Assembly (NCBI RefSeq): GCF_001620365.2 | Contig: NZ_LQMT02000022.1 | Span: 225,177 to 289,176 of the forward strand | Origin: Amycolatopsis keratiniphila subsp. keratiniphila | GTDB lineage: Bacteria > Actinomycetota > Actinomycetes > Mycobacteriales > Pseudonocardiaceae | DNA: 64,000 nt | Reading direction: 5' to 3' | Shown here: in pieces, positions 33,185 through 41,288 of the stretch | How the letters are laid out: every line of letters begins with the position of its first letter | Numbering within the stretch: the stretch's first letter is position 1 | Notes under the pieces: generated by a model | Database searches by the model: none | Told to the model about the DNA's origin: nothing | Seen by the model: only the letters and a program-made list of their open reading frames with translations | Made by a program: the position numbers and the translations under genes

Positions 33185-33910
33185 CTAGGGCGAGTCGCCC
33201 TCCGCGGCCGCTCCAGCGGACCGCAACGTTTCGATGCACAGTCGACCAAAGTCTGTGACTACCCACGGTATGCCGTCCCAGGCGAGGCCTCCGGCATCTG
33301 GCCTTGTTATGAGTCCCTGTTGGGACAGACGGGCCACGACATGGTCTATTACCGATTCAGCTTCCGGAAACTCTTCAGCGATGGCATGGTGATGTGAGTT
33401 GTCATCCGTACGAAGTATGTGCCACGTGCCGCCTGAGGTGTGCATTCGTTCGAGAACTTTGACATCGATCGGATCGAGGCTAGCCAGGGTCGACACAATC
33501 CGAAGAGACTCGTCCACTTTCGCGTCATCGGTAGCTAGTACACCGGTAGCGAGGGCGCGACCAAGAGCGCAGATGGTCGCGGAGTCGCTAGACAGCGCAG
33601 CTGCCTGAACTGCGCGCCCGACGATCTCCAGTCGGCGGTCATCCTCGGATGCAATCTCGATTAGCTCCTCGAAGCTCCTGTTTGCGAACTTGGCAGCGGC
33701 GTCTACTGCTTCCTGAGTCCGCCCGAGTCGCCGACGAATCACGCGTTCGAGAGCTTTTGCTCCGTCGGTTAGCAGTGGAGATGTGGCACCAGCTACAAGC
33801 GCGCCGATCGGTCCGAAGAGCAGGGTTCCAACAAGGCCGAGTGTCGCGGCGCTCACGCCTCCGGCTGTCCTTGCCACAAGGTCCTTCGGCTCCTCGGGCT
33901 CGTTGGTCAT
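33185..33910 (-). CDS. Hypothetical membrane-associated protein with C-terminal winged helix
   Basis: 241 aa from ATG 33910 behind GGGAGAG. Residues ~16-45 are hydrophobic and Gly-rich (VSAATLGLVGTLLFGPIGALVAGATSPLL), consistent with a membrane hairpin. The middle is helical and acidic, and the C-terminal ~90 residues (DPIDVKVLERM..., VIDHVVARLSQQGLITRP) look like a winged helix. No family is recognised. It is the last gene before attR and sits next to the AlbA_2 gene, so it is likely element cargo. Confidence 0.65.
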   Translation of the reverse strand: MTNEPEEPKDLVARTAGGVSAATLGLVGTLLFGPIGALVAGATSPLLTDGAKALERVIRRRLGRTQEAVDAAAKFANRSFEELIEIASEDDRRLEIVGRAVQAAALSSDSATICALGRALATGVLATDDAKVDESLRIVSTLASLDPIDVKVLERMHTSGGTWHILRTDDNSHHHAIAEEFPEAESVIDHVVARLSQQGLITRPDAGGLAWDGIPWVVTDFGRLCIETLRSAGAAAEGDSP

Positions 33911-34210
33911 TTCGTTGCTCTCCCAGCCGTAGCGCCCGGCTGCCTTCTTGGCCAGGTGTCTAGCTGGCTGTGTCCGCCGGGAAGTTTGAGGGAAGGTCGT
34001 TCGTCGATCGGCGGACGTTACGTCTTGTCGGTGTCTCCTCCACCCCGACGCCTGATCGTGACAACGGCCGGTAACGCCGCGTCAAGGCTGGAAAGCGTGC
34101 CTTGACCCGACGCCACCGGCCGCGTGCTGGCTTCGTATCGGGATGAAGGGGGAGATGCGGGCAGTAGAATGGCGTCACGCGAACGTGCGCGAGACCAGGG
34201 CGAGAAGCAT

Positions 34211-34235
34211 GATCATCTCCCCGGTTTATCCCCGG
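34211..34235 (+). repeat. 25-bp direct repeat near right att (copy 2)
   Basis: Exact copy, same orientation, of 22814-22838. It lies about 120 bp inside attR. See copy 1. Confidence 0.75.
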
Positions 34236-34255
34236 GAAACGACCGCAGACGACAC

Positions 34256-34282
34256 CTAACGATCACGGACCATGATCGTTAG
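34256..34282. repeat. 10-bp perfect inverted repeat next to attR
   Basis: CTAACGATCA (34256-34265) and TGATCGTTAG (34273-34282) around CGGACCA. Position between the 25-bp repeat and attR suits a protein binding site or transcription stop. Confidence 0.6.
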
Positions 34283-34354
34283 CAGTCAGAGTTCGTGCAG
34301 GTGAGGGTAGTTGTCGGCAGCTGATGGCAGACGTCCGCAGACCCCGCCCAAGAT

Positions 34355-34392
34355 TCCGTAGGTTCTGGGTTCGAGCCCCAGGCGGCCCACTC
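34355..34392 (+). other. attR core
   Basis: 38 bp identical to attL and to the tRNA-Lys 3' end. No other tRNA sequence remains upstream of it. Confidence 0.85.
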
Positions 34393-34754
34393 GTTCCACA
34401 TCCCTGTCGGGATGTCGATTTTCTATGGCGCGTGCACCTCGGCGTTGATCGCGATCGGGTTCCGTTTCGTCTCTGTTCGTCCTGCTGCGGCTCTGTTGTG
34501 TGCCTGCGTGGGCATGCGCCGAAACGACCGCGCGGCTGGTCATTTGTCCTCGAACGTGGGCTCGACATCATCCTCGGTCACCGTGACATCCAGCTCCCGA
34601 CGGTGATGCCTTGACCTCGCGCTGTGTACCGAGCGCGGTCTCCCCGCCCATACACAGGTTGCTCACAGGTGACTCGAAGGATCCCGACAGCTTCGTTGAC
34701 GACTGTCGTGCATCCAGGGTTCGCCGTGCCACGTTGAGCGCGAGGAGTAATTGG
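34393..34754. other. Intergenic region right of attR
   Basis: ACATCCC/GGGATGT forms a hairpin at about 34397-34414. No convincing gene is seen. The region ends with GAGGAG before the first efflux gene and probably holds its promoter. Confidence 0.4.
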
Positions 34755-35957
34755 GTGCGTTCTTGGTTTTCCCGCAAGAAGAAGCGATGGCTGGTGGTAG
34801 CTGTCGCGGTGGTTCTCGCGGCGGGTGGTGCGGGGGCGTGGTTGCTTCTCACCCCTTCGGAGGGCGCCGCGGAGATGATGACGGCGACCGCCTCGGTCGG
34901 TAGCCAACGACAGACGGTCTCGGCATCGGGCACCATCGAACCGGCCGATCGGGCCGACCTCTCGTTCACCGTCAGCGGGAAGGTCGTCAGCGTCGACGTC
35001 GCGGAGGGAGACACCGTCACCGAGGGGCAAATGCTCGCGACCATCGACGATGCGTTGCTCCAGGCCACTGTGGACGCCGCGCAGTCCTCGCTCGACGCAG
35101 CCAAGGCCCAGCTCGACGAGGACACGGCCGATGGCGCCTCGGACAACCGGATCGCCGCCGACAGGGCAGGCATCGTACGGGCGGAGAGCGAGCTGTCCTC
35201 GGCGCAGTCGTCACTCAAGCAAGCTCAGCTCCGCGCCCCTATCGCGGGAACGGTCGCCTCGCTCGATCTGAGGGTCGGCGACGAGGTCTCCGCCGGGAGC
35301 GGGCCGACCAACGGGGCGAACGGCGGCTCGGACACGGACGCCACGGGCAAGGAACCGGCCCCCCGCTCGTCCGGCGCGGCTCAGGGCTCCACGGCCGCCA
35401 CCGGCTCTTCGGCTCAGGTCACCATCGTGTCGACCAACCGTTTCGTCGTCGAGGCGAACGTGGGGAGCTCGGCCGTCGCGAGCGTCAAGGCCGGCCTGCA
35501 GGCCGAGATCACGCCGGTCGGCGCGACCAAGGCGGTGTACGGCACGGTGAAATCGGTGGGCAAGGTCGCCTCCGCGGACAGTTCCGGCGCGGCCGCGTTC
35601 CCGGTCACGATCGAGGTCACGGGGGAGCGCGACGACCTCTACGCCGGATCGTCGGCCACTGTCTCGATCATCGTCAAACAGCGCAACGACGTGCTGACCG
35701 TGCCGAGCCAGGCCCTGCACAACGAAGGGACCGCGACGTACGTCAATCGGGTCGTCAACGGCGAACGCGTACGCACCGACGTCGAGATCGGTACCGCCTA
35801 CGGAGCTCAGACCGAGGTCGTTTCCGGCCTTTCCGAGGGCGACGAGGTGGAGATCACCGGCTTCACCCGCACACCAGGTGGTGGCGGCGAGCGCCAGGTT
35901 CAGCGCGGCGGTCAGCTCCCCGGTGGTGCGCGGTTCCCGGGCGGTGGGGGCCGATGA
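34755..35957 (+). CDS. HlyD/MacA-like efflux adaptor
   Basis: 400 aa from GTG 34755 behind GAGGAG. One N-terminal membrane helix (RWLVVAVAVVLAAGGAGAWLLL) leads to a periplasm-equivalent domain with biotinyl-lipoyl halves (GTIEPADRADLSFTVSGKVVSVDVAEGDTVTEGQML and LRAPIAGTVASLDLRVGDEV), a coiled-coil hairpin of Ala/Ser/Gln repeats, and barrel segments. A Gly-rich tail ends the protein. It would couple an ABC exporter to the outside. Its stop overlaps the ATPase ATG (ATGA). Confidence 0.85.
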   Translation: MRSWFSRKKKRWLVVAVAVVLAAGGAGAWLLLTPSEGAAEMMTATASVGSQRQTVSASGTIEPADRADLSFTVSGKVVSVDVAEGDTVTEGQMLATIDDALLQATVDAAQSSLDAAKAQLDEDTADGASDNRIAADRAGIVRAESELSSAQSSLKQAQLRAPIAGTVASLDLRVGDEVSAGSGPTNGANGGSDTDATGKEPAPRSSGAAQGSTAATGSSAQVTIVSTNRFVVEANVGSSAVASVKAGLQAEITPVGATKAVYGTVKSVGKVASADSSGAAAFPVTIEVTGERDDLYAGSSATVSIIVKQRNDVLTVPSQALHNEGTATYVNRVVNGERVRTDVEIGTAYGAQTEVVSGLSEGDEVEITGFTRTPGGGGERQVQRGGQLPGGARFPGGGGR

Positions 35958-36643
35958 CCGCGCCGATCATCGAGATGGAGGACGTGCGCAAGACCTACGC
36001 CACCGGTGCGGTCGAGGTCCAGGCGGTGCGCGGGGTATCTGTCCGGATCGAGTCCGGTGAGTACGTCGCGATCATCGGGCCGTCCGGATCGGGCAAGTCG
36101 ACGTTGATGCACATCCTCGGCTGTCTCGACGTGCCGACCTCCGGTGTCTACCGGCTGGCGGGCGAGGACGTCGGGGACCTGTCCGAAAGCCGGCTGGCGC
36201 TCATCCGCAACCGGCGAATCGGTTTCGTCTTCCAGCAGTACAACCTGCTGCCGAGCATGACGGCCTGCCGCAACGTCGAGCTACCACTGGCGTATGCGGG
36301 CGTGCCTGCCGCGGAACGGCGCGAACGCGCGGTGCGTGCGCTGGAACGAGTCGGTCTCGGTGAACGCTTCGAGCATCGCCCGGGCGAGTTGTCCGGCGGT
36401 CAGCAACAGCGTGTCGCCGTGGCCCGTGCACTGGTGACCGACCCGGCGCTGATCCTCGCCGACGAGCCGACCGGGAACCTCGACTCCTCCTCCACGGCCG
36501 ACGTGCTCGGCTTGTTCGCCGAGCTCCACGCGGCGGGTCGCACGATCGTGTTGATCACGCACGAGCAAGACGTTGCCGAGCAGGCCGAGCGCACGCTGGT
36601 CATCCGCGACGGCGTCCTGTCGGACCGGGTGCCGGCCTCATGA
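35954..36643 (+). CDS. ABC transporter ATPase (MacB/LolD type)
   Basis: 229 aa. Walker A GPSGSGKSTLM, Q-loop FVFQQYNLLPSM, signature LSGGQQQRVAVARAL, Walker B LILADEPTGNLD, and switch His in ITHEQD are all present. It powers the MacB-like exporter formed with the following permease. ATGA overlaps join it to both neighbours, indicating one operon. Confidence 0.93.
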   Translation: MTAPIIEMEDVRKTYATGAVEVQAVRGVSVRIESGEYVAIIGPSGSGKSTLMHILGCLDVPTSGVYRLAGEDVGDLSESRLALIRNRRIGFVFQQYNLLPSMTACRNVELPLAYAGVPAAERRERAVRALERVGLGERFEHRPGELSGGQQQRVAVARALVTDPALILADEPTGNLDSSSTADVLGLFAELHAAGRTIVLITHEQDVAEQAERTLVIRDGVLSDRVPAS

Positions 36644-37866
36644 ACTGGACAGAGACTTTCCGAAGTGGCATCGAGGCGATCCGCTCCCGACGGCTCCGCT
36701 CGGTGCTGACGATGCTGGGCGTCGTCATCGGCATCGCCTCGGTCATCTTGACCGTCGGCCTCGGCCTCGGTGCCCAGGAGGAGGTGCGCAAGCAGATCGA
36801 CGCGCTGGGCAGCAACCTGCTGATCGTGTCGCCGGGCAGCAGCACCTCCCAGTCGGGAGCGCGGGGCGGGTTCGGCTCCGCGTCGACGCTCACCCTCGAC
36901 GACGCGAACGCCATGGCCGCGGAGTCGGTGGCACCGGATGTCGCCGCCGTCGCGCCGGTCGTCACGAGCTCGTTGTCGCTTACTGCCGGCACCACGAACT
37001 GGACGACGAGCATGGTGGGGACCACGACCTCGTGGCAGTCGGTGCGCAACAGGGCACTGTCCTCGGGCCGGTTCTTCAACCAGGACGAGGTCGACGGGGC
37101 CGCCGGCGTCGTCGTGCTCGGCGCGGACACCGCGAGCGAACTGTTCGCCGTCGGCAACCCGATCGGCCAGCGGGTCACCGTGGGCGGCACGATGATGACC
37201 GTCATCGGGGTCCTGGAGGCCGGTGGCGGATCGTCGAGCACGTCCAGCGACGACGACATGGCCGTCGTTCCGATCGGCACGGCCAAGCGGGTGTCAGGCT
37301 CGGCCACCGCGTCGGTGTCCACGATCTACGTGCAGGCCGACTCGGCCGAGTCGTTGAGCGCCGCGCACCAGGAGATCACCTCGTTGCTGCTGAACCTGCA
37401 CGACGTCGACGCCGCGCTCGCCGACTTCTCCATCTCGACCCAGGAGTCGCTGCTGGAGACGGCGAACGCGACCAACGAGACCCTGACGATCCTGCTCGGT
37501 GGCGTCGCCGCGATCTCGTTGCTCGTCGGCGGGCTCGGTGTCATGAACATCATGCTCGTCGCGGTCACCGAGAGGGTCAGGGAAATCGGCCTGCGCAAGG
37601 CGCTCGGCGCCACGCCGCGGGCGATCCGCCGCCAGTTCCTCGTCGAGGCCGGTGTGCTCGGTGCCGTCGGTGGCGTTGTCGGTATCGGCGTCGGCGTCGG
37701 CGGCGCCTACGTCCTTCCCAGCCTGATCGATCAGCCGGTGAGCGTGTCACTGGCCGCGACTCTCGCCGCGCTCGGCGTCGCACTCGCGATCGGGCTCGGC
37801 TTCGGCGTCTACCCGGCCGGCCGCGCCGCCCGTCTCACTCCGATCGACGCGCTGCGCAGCGAATGA
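36640..37866 (+). CDS. ABC transporter permease (MacB/FtsX type)
   Basis: 408 aa. One membrane helix at residues ~18-42 (LTMLGVVIGIASVILTVGLGL), a large extracytoplasmic domain, then three C-terminal helices from ~285. These include LLGGVAAISLLVGGLGVMNIMLV and the REIGLRKALGATPRAIRRQFL segment typical of MacB_PCD/FtsX proteins. It exports small molecules or peptides with the ATPase and the HlyD-like adaptors. Confidence 0.9.
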   Translation: MNWTETFRSGIEAIRSRRLRSVLTMLGVVIGIASVILTVGLGLGAQEEVRKQIDALGSNLLIVSPGSSTSQSGARGGFGSASTLTLDDANAMAAESVAPDVAAVAPVVTSSLSLTAGTTNWTTSMVGTTTSWQSVRNRALSSGRFFNQDEVDGAAGVVVLGADTASELFAVGNPIGQRVTVGGTMMTVIGVLEAGGGSSSTSSDDDMAVVPIGTAKRVSGSATASVSTIYVQADSAESLSAAHQEITSLLLNLHDVDAALADFSISTQESLLETANATNETLTILLGGVAAISLLVGGLGVMNIMLVAVTERVREIGLRKALGATPRAIRRQFLVEAGVLGAVGGVVGIGVGVGGAYVLPSLIDQPVSVSLAATLAALGVALAIGLGFGVYPAGRAARLTPIDALRSE

Positions 37867-37897
37867 GCACTTTCCCCCACGAAGAGAGACCGATTCC

Positions 37898-38710
37898 ATG
37901 ATTCGTATCCAGCATGTGCTTCTGGCCGCCACCACGACCGTGATCCTGACGGTCACCGCGTGCGGCTCGGACGACTCCGGCGCCGCCGGCCAGGGCACCG
38001 AGCAGGGCGCGGCCGGCCAGGGAAACCGGGGCGGCGGTCCTGGCGACGGCAGGGGAGTCCCCGGTGCCACCGGGAAGATCGCCGCCATCTCCGGTGCCAT
38101 GATGCAGGTGCAGAACGCGCAGAACGGGCAAGTCTCGGTCACCTACACCGACACGACCACGTTCACCCAGCAGGTCACGGCGACGCTCGCCGATCTGAAG
38201 GTCGAGGACTGCGTCCGGGTCACGGCCGAGGCGCCGGTGAACGACTCCGGTGATTCGGTGACGGCCGCGACGGTCTCGATCAGCAAGCCGGTCGACGGAG
38301 CGTGTGGAACGCGAGGCTCGGGCCGGGGCACGCCGAGCGGCGGAATGGCGCCGCCCAGCAGGGAACGACCGTCGATGCCCAGCGGTGCGCCGTCAGCGCC
38401 GGGTGGGCGTGACCGAGGGCAACTCGGCGGTACCTTCGGGAAGGTCACCGCCGTCACCGCCAACGGCTTCACAGTCGAGTCGACCGTCCCGGGATCGCAG
38501 GACACAAGGACGGTCGCAGCCACGGTGTCCGCCGGAACCACCTGGAAGACCAACGCCGCCGCAACCGCGGCGGCCCTCGAGGTCGGCCGCTGTGTGACGG
38601 CCACCGGGAAACCCGACGACACCGGGGCCGTGACCGCTACCGACATCACCATCACCGACCCCGTGGACGGCGAATGCGCCGGCATGTTCGGGCGAGGCGG
38701 AGGATCCTGA
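37898..38710 (+). CDS. DUF5666 lipoprotein
   Basis: 270 aa. The N-terminus (LLAATTTVILTVTACGSDDSG) is a lipoprotein signal with Cys at the TAC lipobox. Two beta-rich DUF5666-like domains (GATGKIAAISGAMMQVQNAQNG... and LGGTFGKVTAVTANGFTVEST) flank a Gly/Pro linker. The gene is embedded between the permease and a second adaptor. DUF5666 proteins often accompany efflux systems in actinobacteria; the role is unknown. Confidence 0.8.
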   Translation: MIRIQHVLLAATTTVILTVTACGSDDSGAAGQGTEQGAAGQGNRGGGPGDGRGVPGATGKIAAISGAMMQVQNAQNGQVSVTYTDTTTFTQQVTATLADLKVEDCVRVTAEAPVNDSGDSVTAATVSISKPVDGACGTRGSGRGTPSGGMAPPSRERPSMPSGAPSAPGGRDRGQLGGTFGKVTAVTANGFTVESTVPGSQDTRTVAATVSAGTTWKTNAAATAAALEVGRCVTATGKPDDTGAVTATDITITDPVDGECAGMFGRGGGS

Positions 38711-38712
38711 TC

Positions 38713-40374
38713 ATGCGTTCGCTACTCAGCTCCCGCGTGGCGCGATGGGTCGTCGCCGTGGTCGCGGTGGGACTCGTCGGCGCGGTCGGCGCGGTCAGTG
38801 CCGCCGACGGCGACACCTCCACGCAGTACCGGCTCGCCACCGCGAGCACCGGCGACGTCCAGCAGACCGTGTCCACCAGCGGGACGGTCGACCTCGTCAA
38901 CCGGGCGGACGTCACGTTCGGGATCGACGGCACGCTCGCCGACCTGGTCGTCGCGGTGGGCGACCACGTCACGGCCGGGCAGCCGCTGGGCGCCCTGGAC
39001 ACCAAAGCCCTGCAGGCCGCGGTGGATGCCGCCGAGGCCGAACTCGCCGATGCGACAGCCGCAATCGAGGCCGACGAGCAGGAGCAGGTGAACACCGCCC
39101 AGGAAGCCGTAAAGGCCGAGTCCGCGACCAACCCATCGACGGCCCAGTCCGGCGCGACGGCCTCCGCACAACGGTCCGGCCAGCCTGCCGACTCCGCGCG
39201 CGCCGACCTGGCCGCCCAGGTGACGAAGCAACAGCAGGCCGTGCGCACGGCTCAGACCACGGCCACCGAGGCCATCACCGCGGCGAAGTCGGCGTTGGCC
39301 ACGCAGACCGAGAAGTGCGCCGACGCCTACCAGCCGGGCTCCGCAGCGCCCACCGAACCCACCGCGTCCGAACCGGCCACAGTCGGACCGTCGGCTCGGA
39401 ACGCCGCTTGCGCGGAAGCGCTCAACGCCGTGACAGCCGCGCAGGACGCGGTCTCCAAGGCCCAGAGCGCTTTGCAAAGCACCATCAACGATCTGGCCGG
39501 ATCGCTCGACCGGGCCGTGGCCGAGGCGCAGAAGTCCACGAGCTCCTCCGGCGCCGCCCAGCCCAGCAGCAGCGATGCTGAACGTAGCGGGAACCAGACG
39601 CAAAACGGTGGCCAGTCCCAGAACGGTGTCGCGACCTCCGGTTCCTCCAGCGCCGGAGGCATCGCGGCCGGCCAAGCGCGAATCGACCGCGCCAAAGCGG
39701 ACCTGATGGCGGCCGAGCAGTCCCTCGCCCACGCGAACCTGACCGCGCCGATCGCGGGCGAGGTGGCGTCGGTCGAAATGACCGAAGGTGGCAAAGTGAC
39801 CGCGGGCGACACCGCGGTCGTGCTGATCGGCAGCGGCGCCGCCGTGATCGAGACGACGGTCCCCGTGGAGCGGATCAGCGACATCGACGTAGGCATGGAA
39901 GCCACGGTGACCCCGTCCGGCGCGAACGAAAAAGTCGCGGGCAAGGTGACACGCATCGGCCGTCTACCCGACACCGCGTCCGACTCGGTCGCGTACCCGG
40001 TGACCGTGACCGTCGACCAGCCCACCGTCACGATGCCGGCCGGGAGCACGGCGAGCGTGTCCATCGCGGTGTCCACCATCGCCAACGTGGTCACCGTACC
40101 GACATCGGCCCTGACCCGTGGCGGCCGCGACACGGTCACCGTGTACGCAGACGGCCAGACCTCCACGAGACAAGTCACCGTCGGCGCAGTCGGCCCCCTC
40201 CGCACCGAGATCCAGAAAGGCCTGACAGCCGGCGAACAAGTGGTCCTGGCTGATCTCGACAAATCCCTGCCCAGCGCCAAGGAGCCCGCAGGCGGCGGCC
40301 CGGGTCGCGGCCCAGGCGGCGGTCTCGGTGGCGTACCCGGAGGCGGGCCCATGGGACGTCCGGCCGGCCGGTGA
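38713..40374 (+). CDS. Second HlyD-like efflux adaptor
   Basis: 553 aa from ATG 38713, two bases past the previous stop. A membrane helix (ARWVVAVVAVGLVGAVGAVSAA) leads to lipoyl halves, a very long Ala/Gln/Ser-rich coiled region (~residues 80-340), and barrel domains. The coiled hairpin is far longer than in the first adaptor. It probably works with the same ABC exporter, making a two-adaptor system. It ends in a Gly/Pro/Arg-rich tail. Confidence 0.82.
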   Translation: MRSLLSSRVARWVVAVVAVGLVGAVGAVSAADGDTSTQYRLATASTGDVQQTVSTSGTVDLVNRADVTFGIDGTLADLVVAVGDHVTAGQPLGALDTKALQAAVDAAEAELADATAAIEADEQEQVNTAQEAVKAESATNPSTAQSGATASAQRSGQPADSARADLAAQVTKQQQAVRTAQTTATEAITAAKSALATQTEKCADAYQPGSAAPTEPTASEPATVGPSARNAACAEALNAVTAAQDAVSKAQSALQSTINDLAGSLDRAVAEAQKSTSSSGAAQPSSSDAERSGNQTQNGGQSQNGVATSGSSSAGGIAAGQARIDRAKADLMAAEQSLAHANLTAPIAGEVASVEMTEGGKVTAGDTAVVLIGSGAAVIETTVPVERISDIDVGMEATVTPSGANEKVAGKVTRIGRLPDTASDSVAYPVTVTVDQPTVTMPAGSTASVSIAVSTIANVVTVPTSALTRGGRDTVTVYADGQTSTRQVTVGAVGPLRTEIQKGLTAGEQVVLADLDKSLPSAKEPAGGGPGRGPGGGLGGVPGGGPMGRPAGR

Positions 40375-40699
40375 TCCCGTGCCAGGGAAACGAAAAGACT
40401 CGGTCCCCGGCCACCGGTCGGCACCCGCAGTGGTTGCACCGTTCGCCAGTCACGCGGCGTAACGGGATCCCGTTGGCCGACCAGACGATCTGCGGCAGGG
40501 GAGCAGTCGGCTGCCGGGAGAGCCCGCGCGCCTGCCGGCGACGGGTGCTGCCGAAAGGACGGGCACGTCGCCTCCGATTGGGCTCCGTCGCCGACGTAGA
40601 GCCCGGCACGAGTCGGCACCGGGACGGCACTCGTCCCCGACGAAGGCTGGGCGTTGACCCGCACAAACTGCCAGTATTCGACACTGAACGTCAGTAGGT
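40375..40699. other. Intergenic region after the efflux operon
   Basis: About 325 bp with no convincing gene. Efflux loci of this type are often followed by a two-component system; none is seen before the tRNA-like remnant at 40700-40763. Confidence 0.4.
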
Positions 40700-40763
40700 G
40701 GCATGGCTGGGCTGCTGACGTTCGATCCGCGGGTTCTGGGTTCGAGCCCCAGGTTGCCCACTC
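40700..40763 (+). pseudogene. Degenerate tRNA-Lys 3' half (old att site)
   Basis: The 38 bp at 40726-40763 match the AICE att core at 34 of 38 positions, and similarity to tRNA-Lys extends about 20 nt further 5' (GCTGC-GAC...ATCCG). The 5' acceptor half is missing, so it cannot be a functional tRNA. It looks like an older attachment site or a decayed tRNA copy. Confidence 0.7.
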
Positions 40764-41288
40764 TTCGACATGCCCGCCGGCCGGCGGGCATGTTCTCGTC
40801 TGTGGATCTCGCGGTCGTCGGCGTGATCTCGGCCGGGCTCGGTGTTGAGCGGGTGCTTCGGCCCGGGGGCGTTCCCTTTCGTTGGGGGCTGTTGTGGCTC
40901 GTCTGCCCGCGTCGTCGAGGACGAGGCGGTTGGTTTGAAACGCTTGCGCAGACTTCCGCTGTTGCCGGTGATGTCGTGCTGCTCATGTTCGAACGGGTCA
41001 GGGAGTGTGGTGACGAATCCGGTCGGTTCGGTCTCGGCTCCCGCTCCGAGCTGGGCCCCGGGGAAGCGGCGATGTGGTGCCGGAACGAGGACCTCGACAC
41101 CCTGGCCGTGACCGTGAAGCGAAGCCACAGCGAGGCCCGGAGCGTTGCCGCGGATGGTCGAAACCTGACGCTTCGCCGCACTGCCTGGCAAGCGGCAGTT
41201 TTGGCCAGAAGGGGTCACAACCGCGCCGCATTCTGTGACACTTTGACGGGCTGTGTCCCGTTGTGACAGTGCGAGAAGGGAATCTGCT
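40764..41288. other. Intergenic region with hairpin, right flank
   Basis: ACATGCCCGCCGG/CCGGCGGGCATGT forms a perfect 13-bp stem at 40768-40793, followed by TCTCGTCT. The remaining ~490 bp shows no convincing gene. Confidence 0.45.

Larger units (their letters stand above)
33911..34354. other. Non-coding right end of the AICE
   Basis: About 440 bp with no convincing gene; a 72-codon minus-strand frame (33960-34178) has no ribosome binding site support. It contains stem GTCAAGGC/GCCTTGAC, the second copy of the 25-bp direct repeat, and the inverted repeat near attR. Confidence 0.5.
22738..34392. mobile_element. Actinomycete integrative and conjugative element (AICE) in tRNA-Lys
   Basis: 11.65 kb bounded by identical 38-bp att cores. 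It carries the diagnostic AICE genes: tyrosine integrase, excisionase, rolling-circle-type Rep, and an FtsK/SpoIIIE translocase for dsDNA transfer, plus a Pra-like activator, a TPR regulator and a flavoprotein. Cargo near the right end includes an AlbA_2/HATPase protein of lower GC. The arrangement follows pSAM2-class elements. All core genes look intact, so it may be mobile. Confidence 0.9.

Noticed and set aside
33960..34178. 72-codon minus-strand reading frame near the right end of the AICE
   Set aside because: No ribosome binding site, coupling or motif; Arg/Ser/Pro-rich composition matches a shadow of GC-rich non-coding DNA.
34263..34571. Minus-strand frame running through attR
   Set aside because: It reads through tRNA-derived sequence and has no ribosome binding site or domain.
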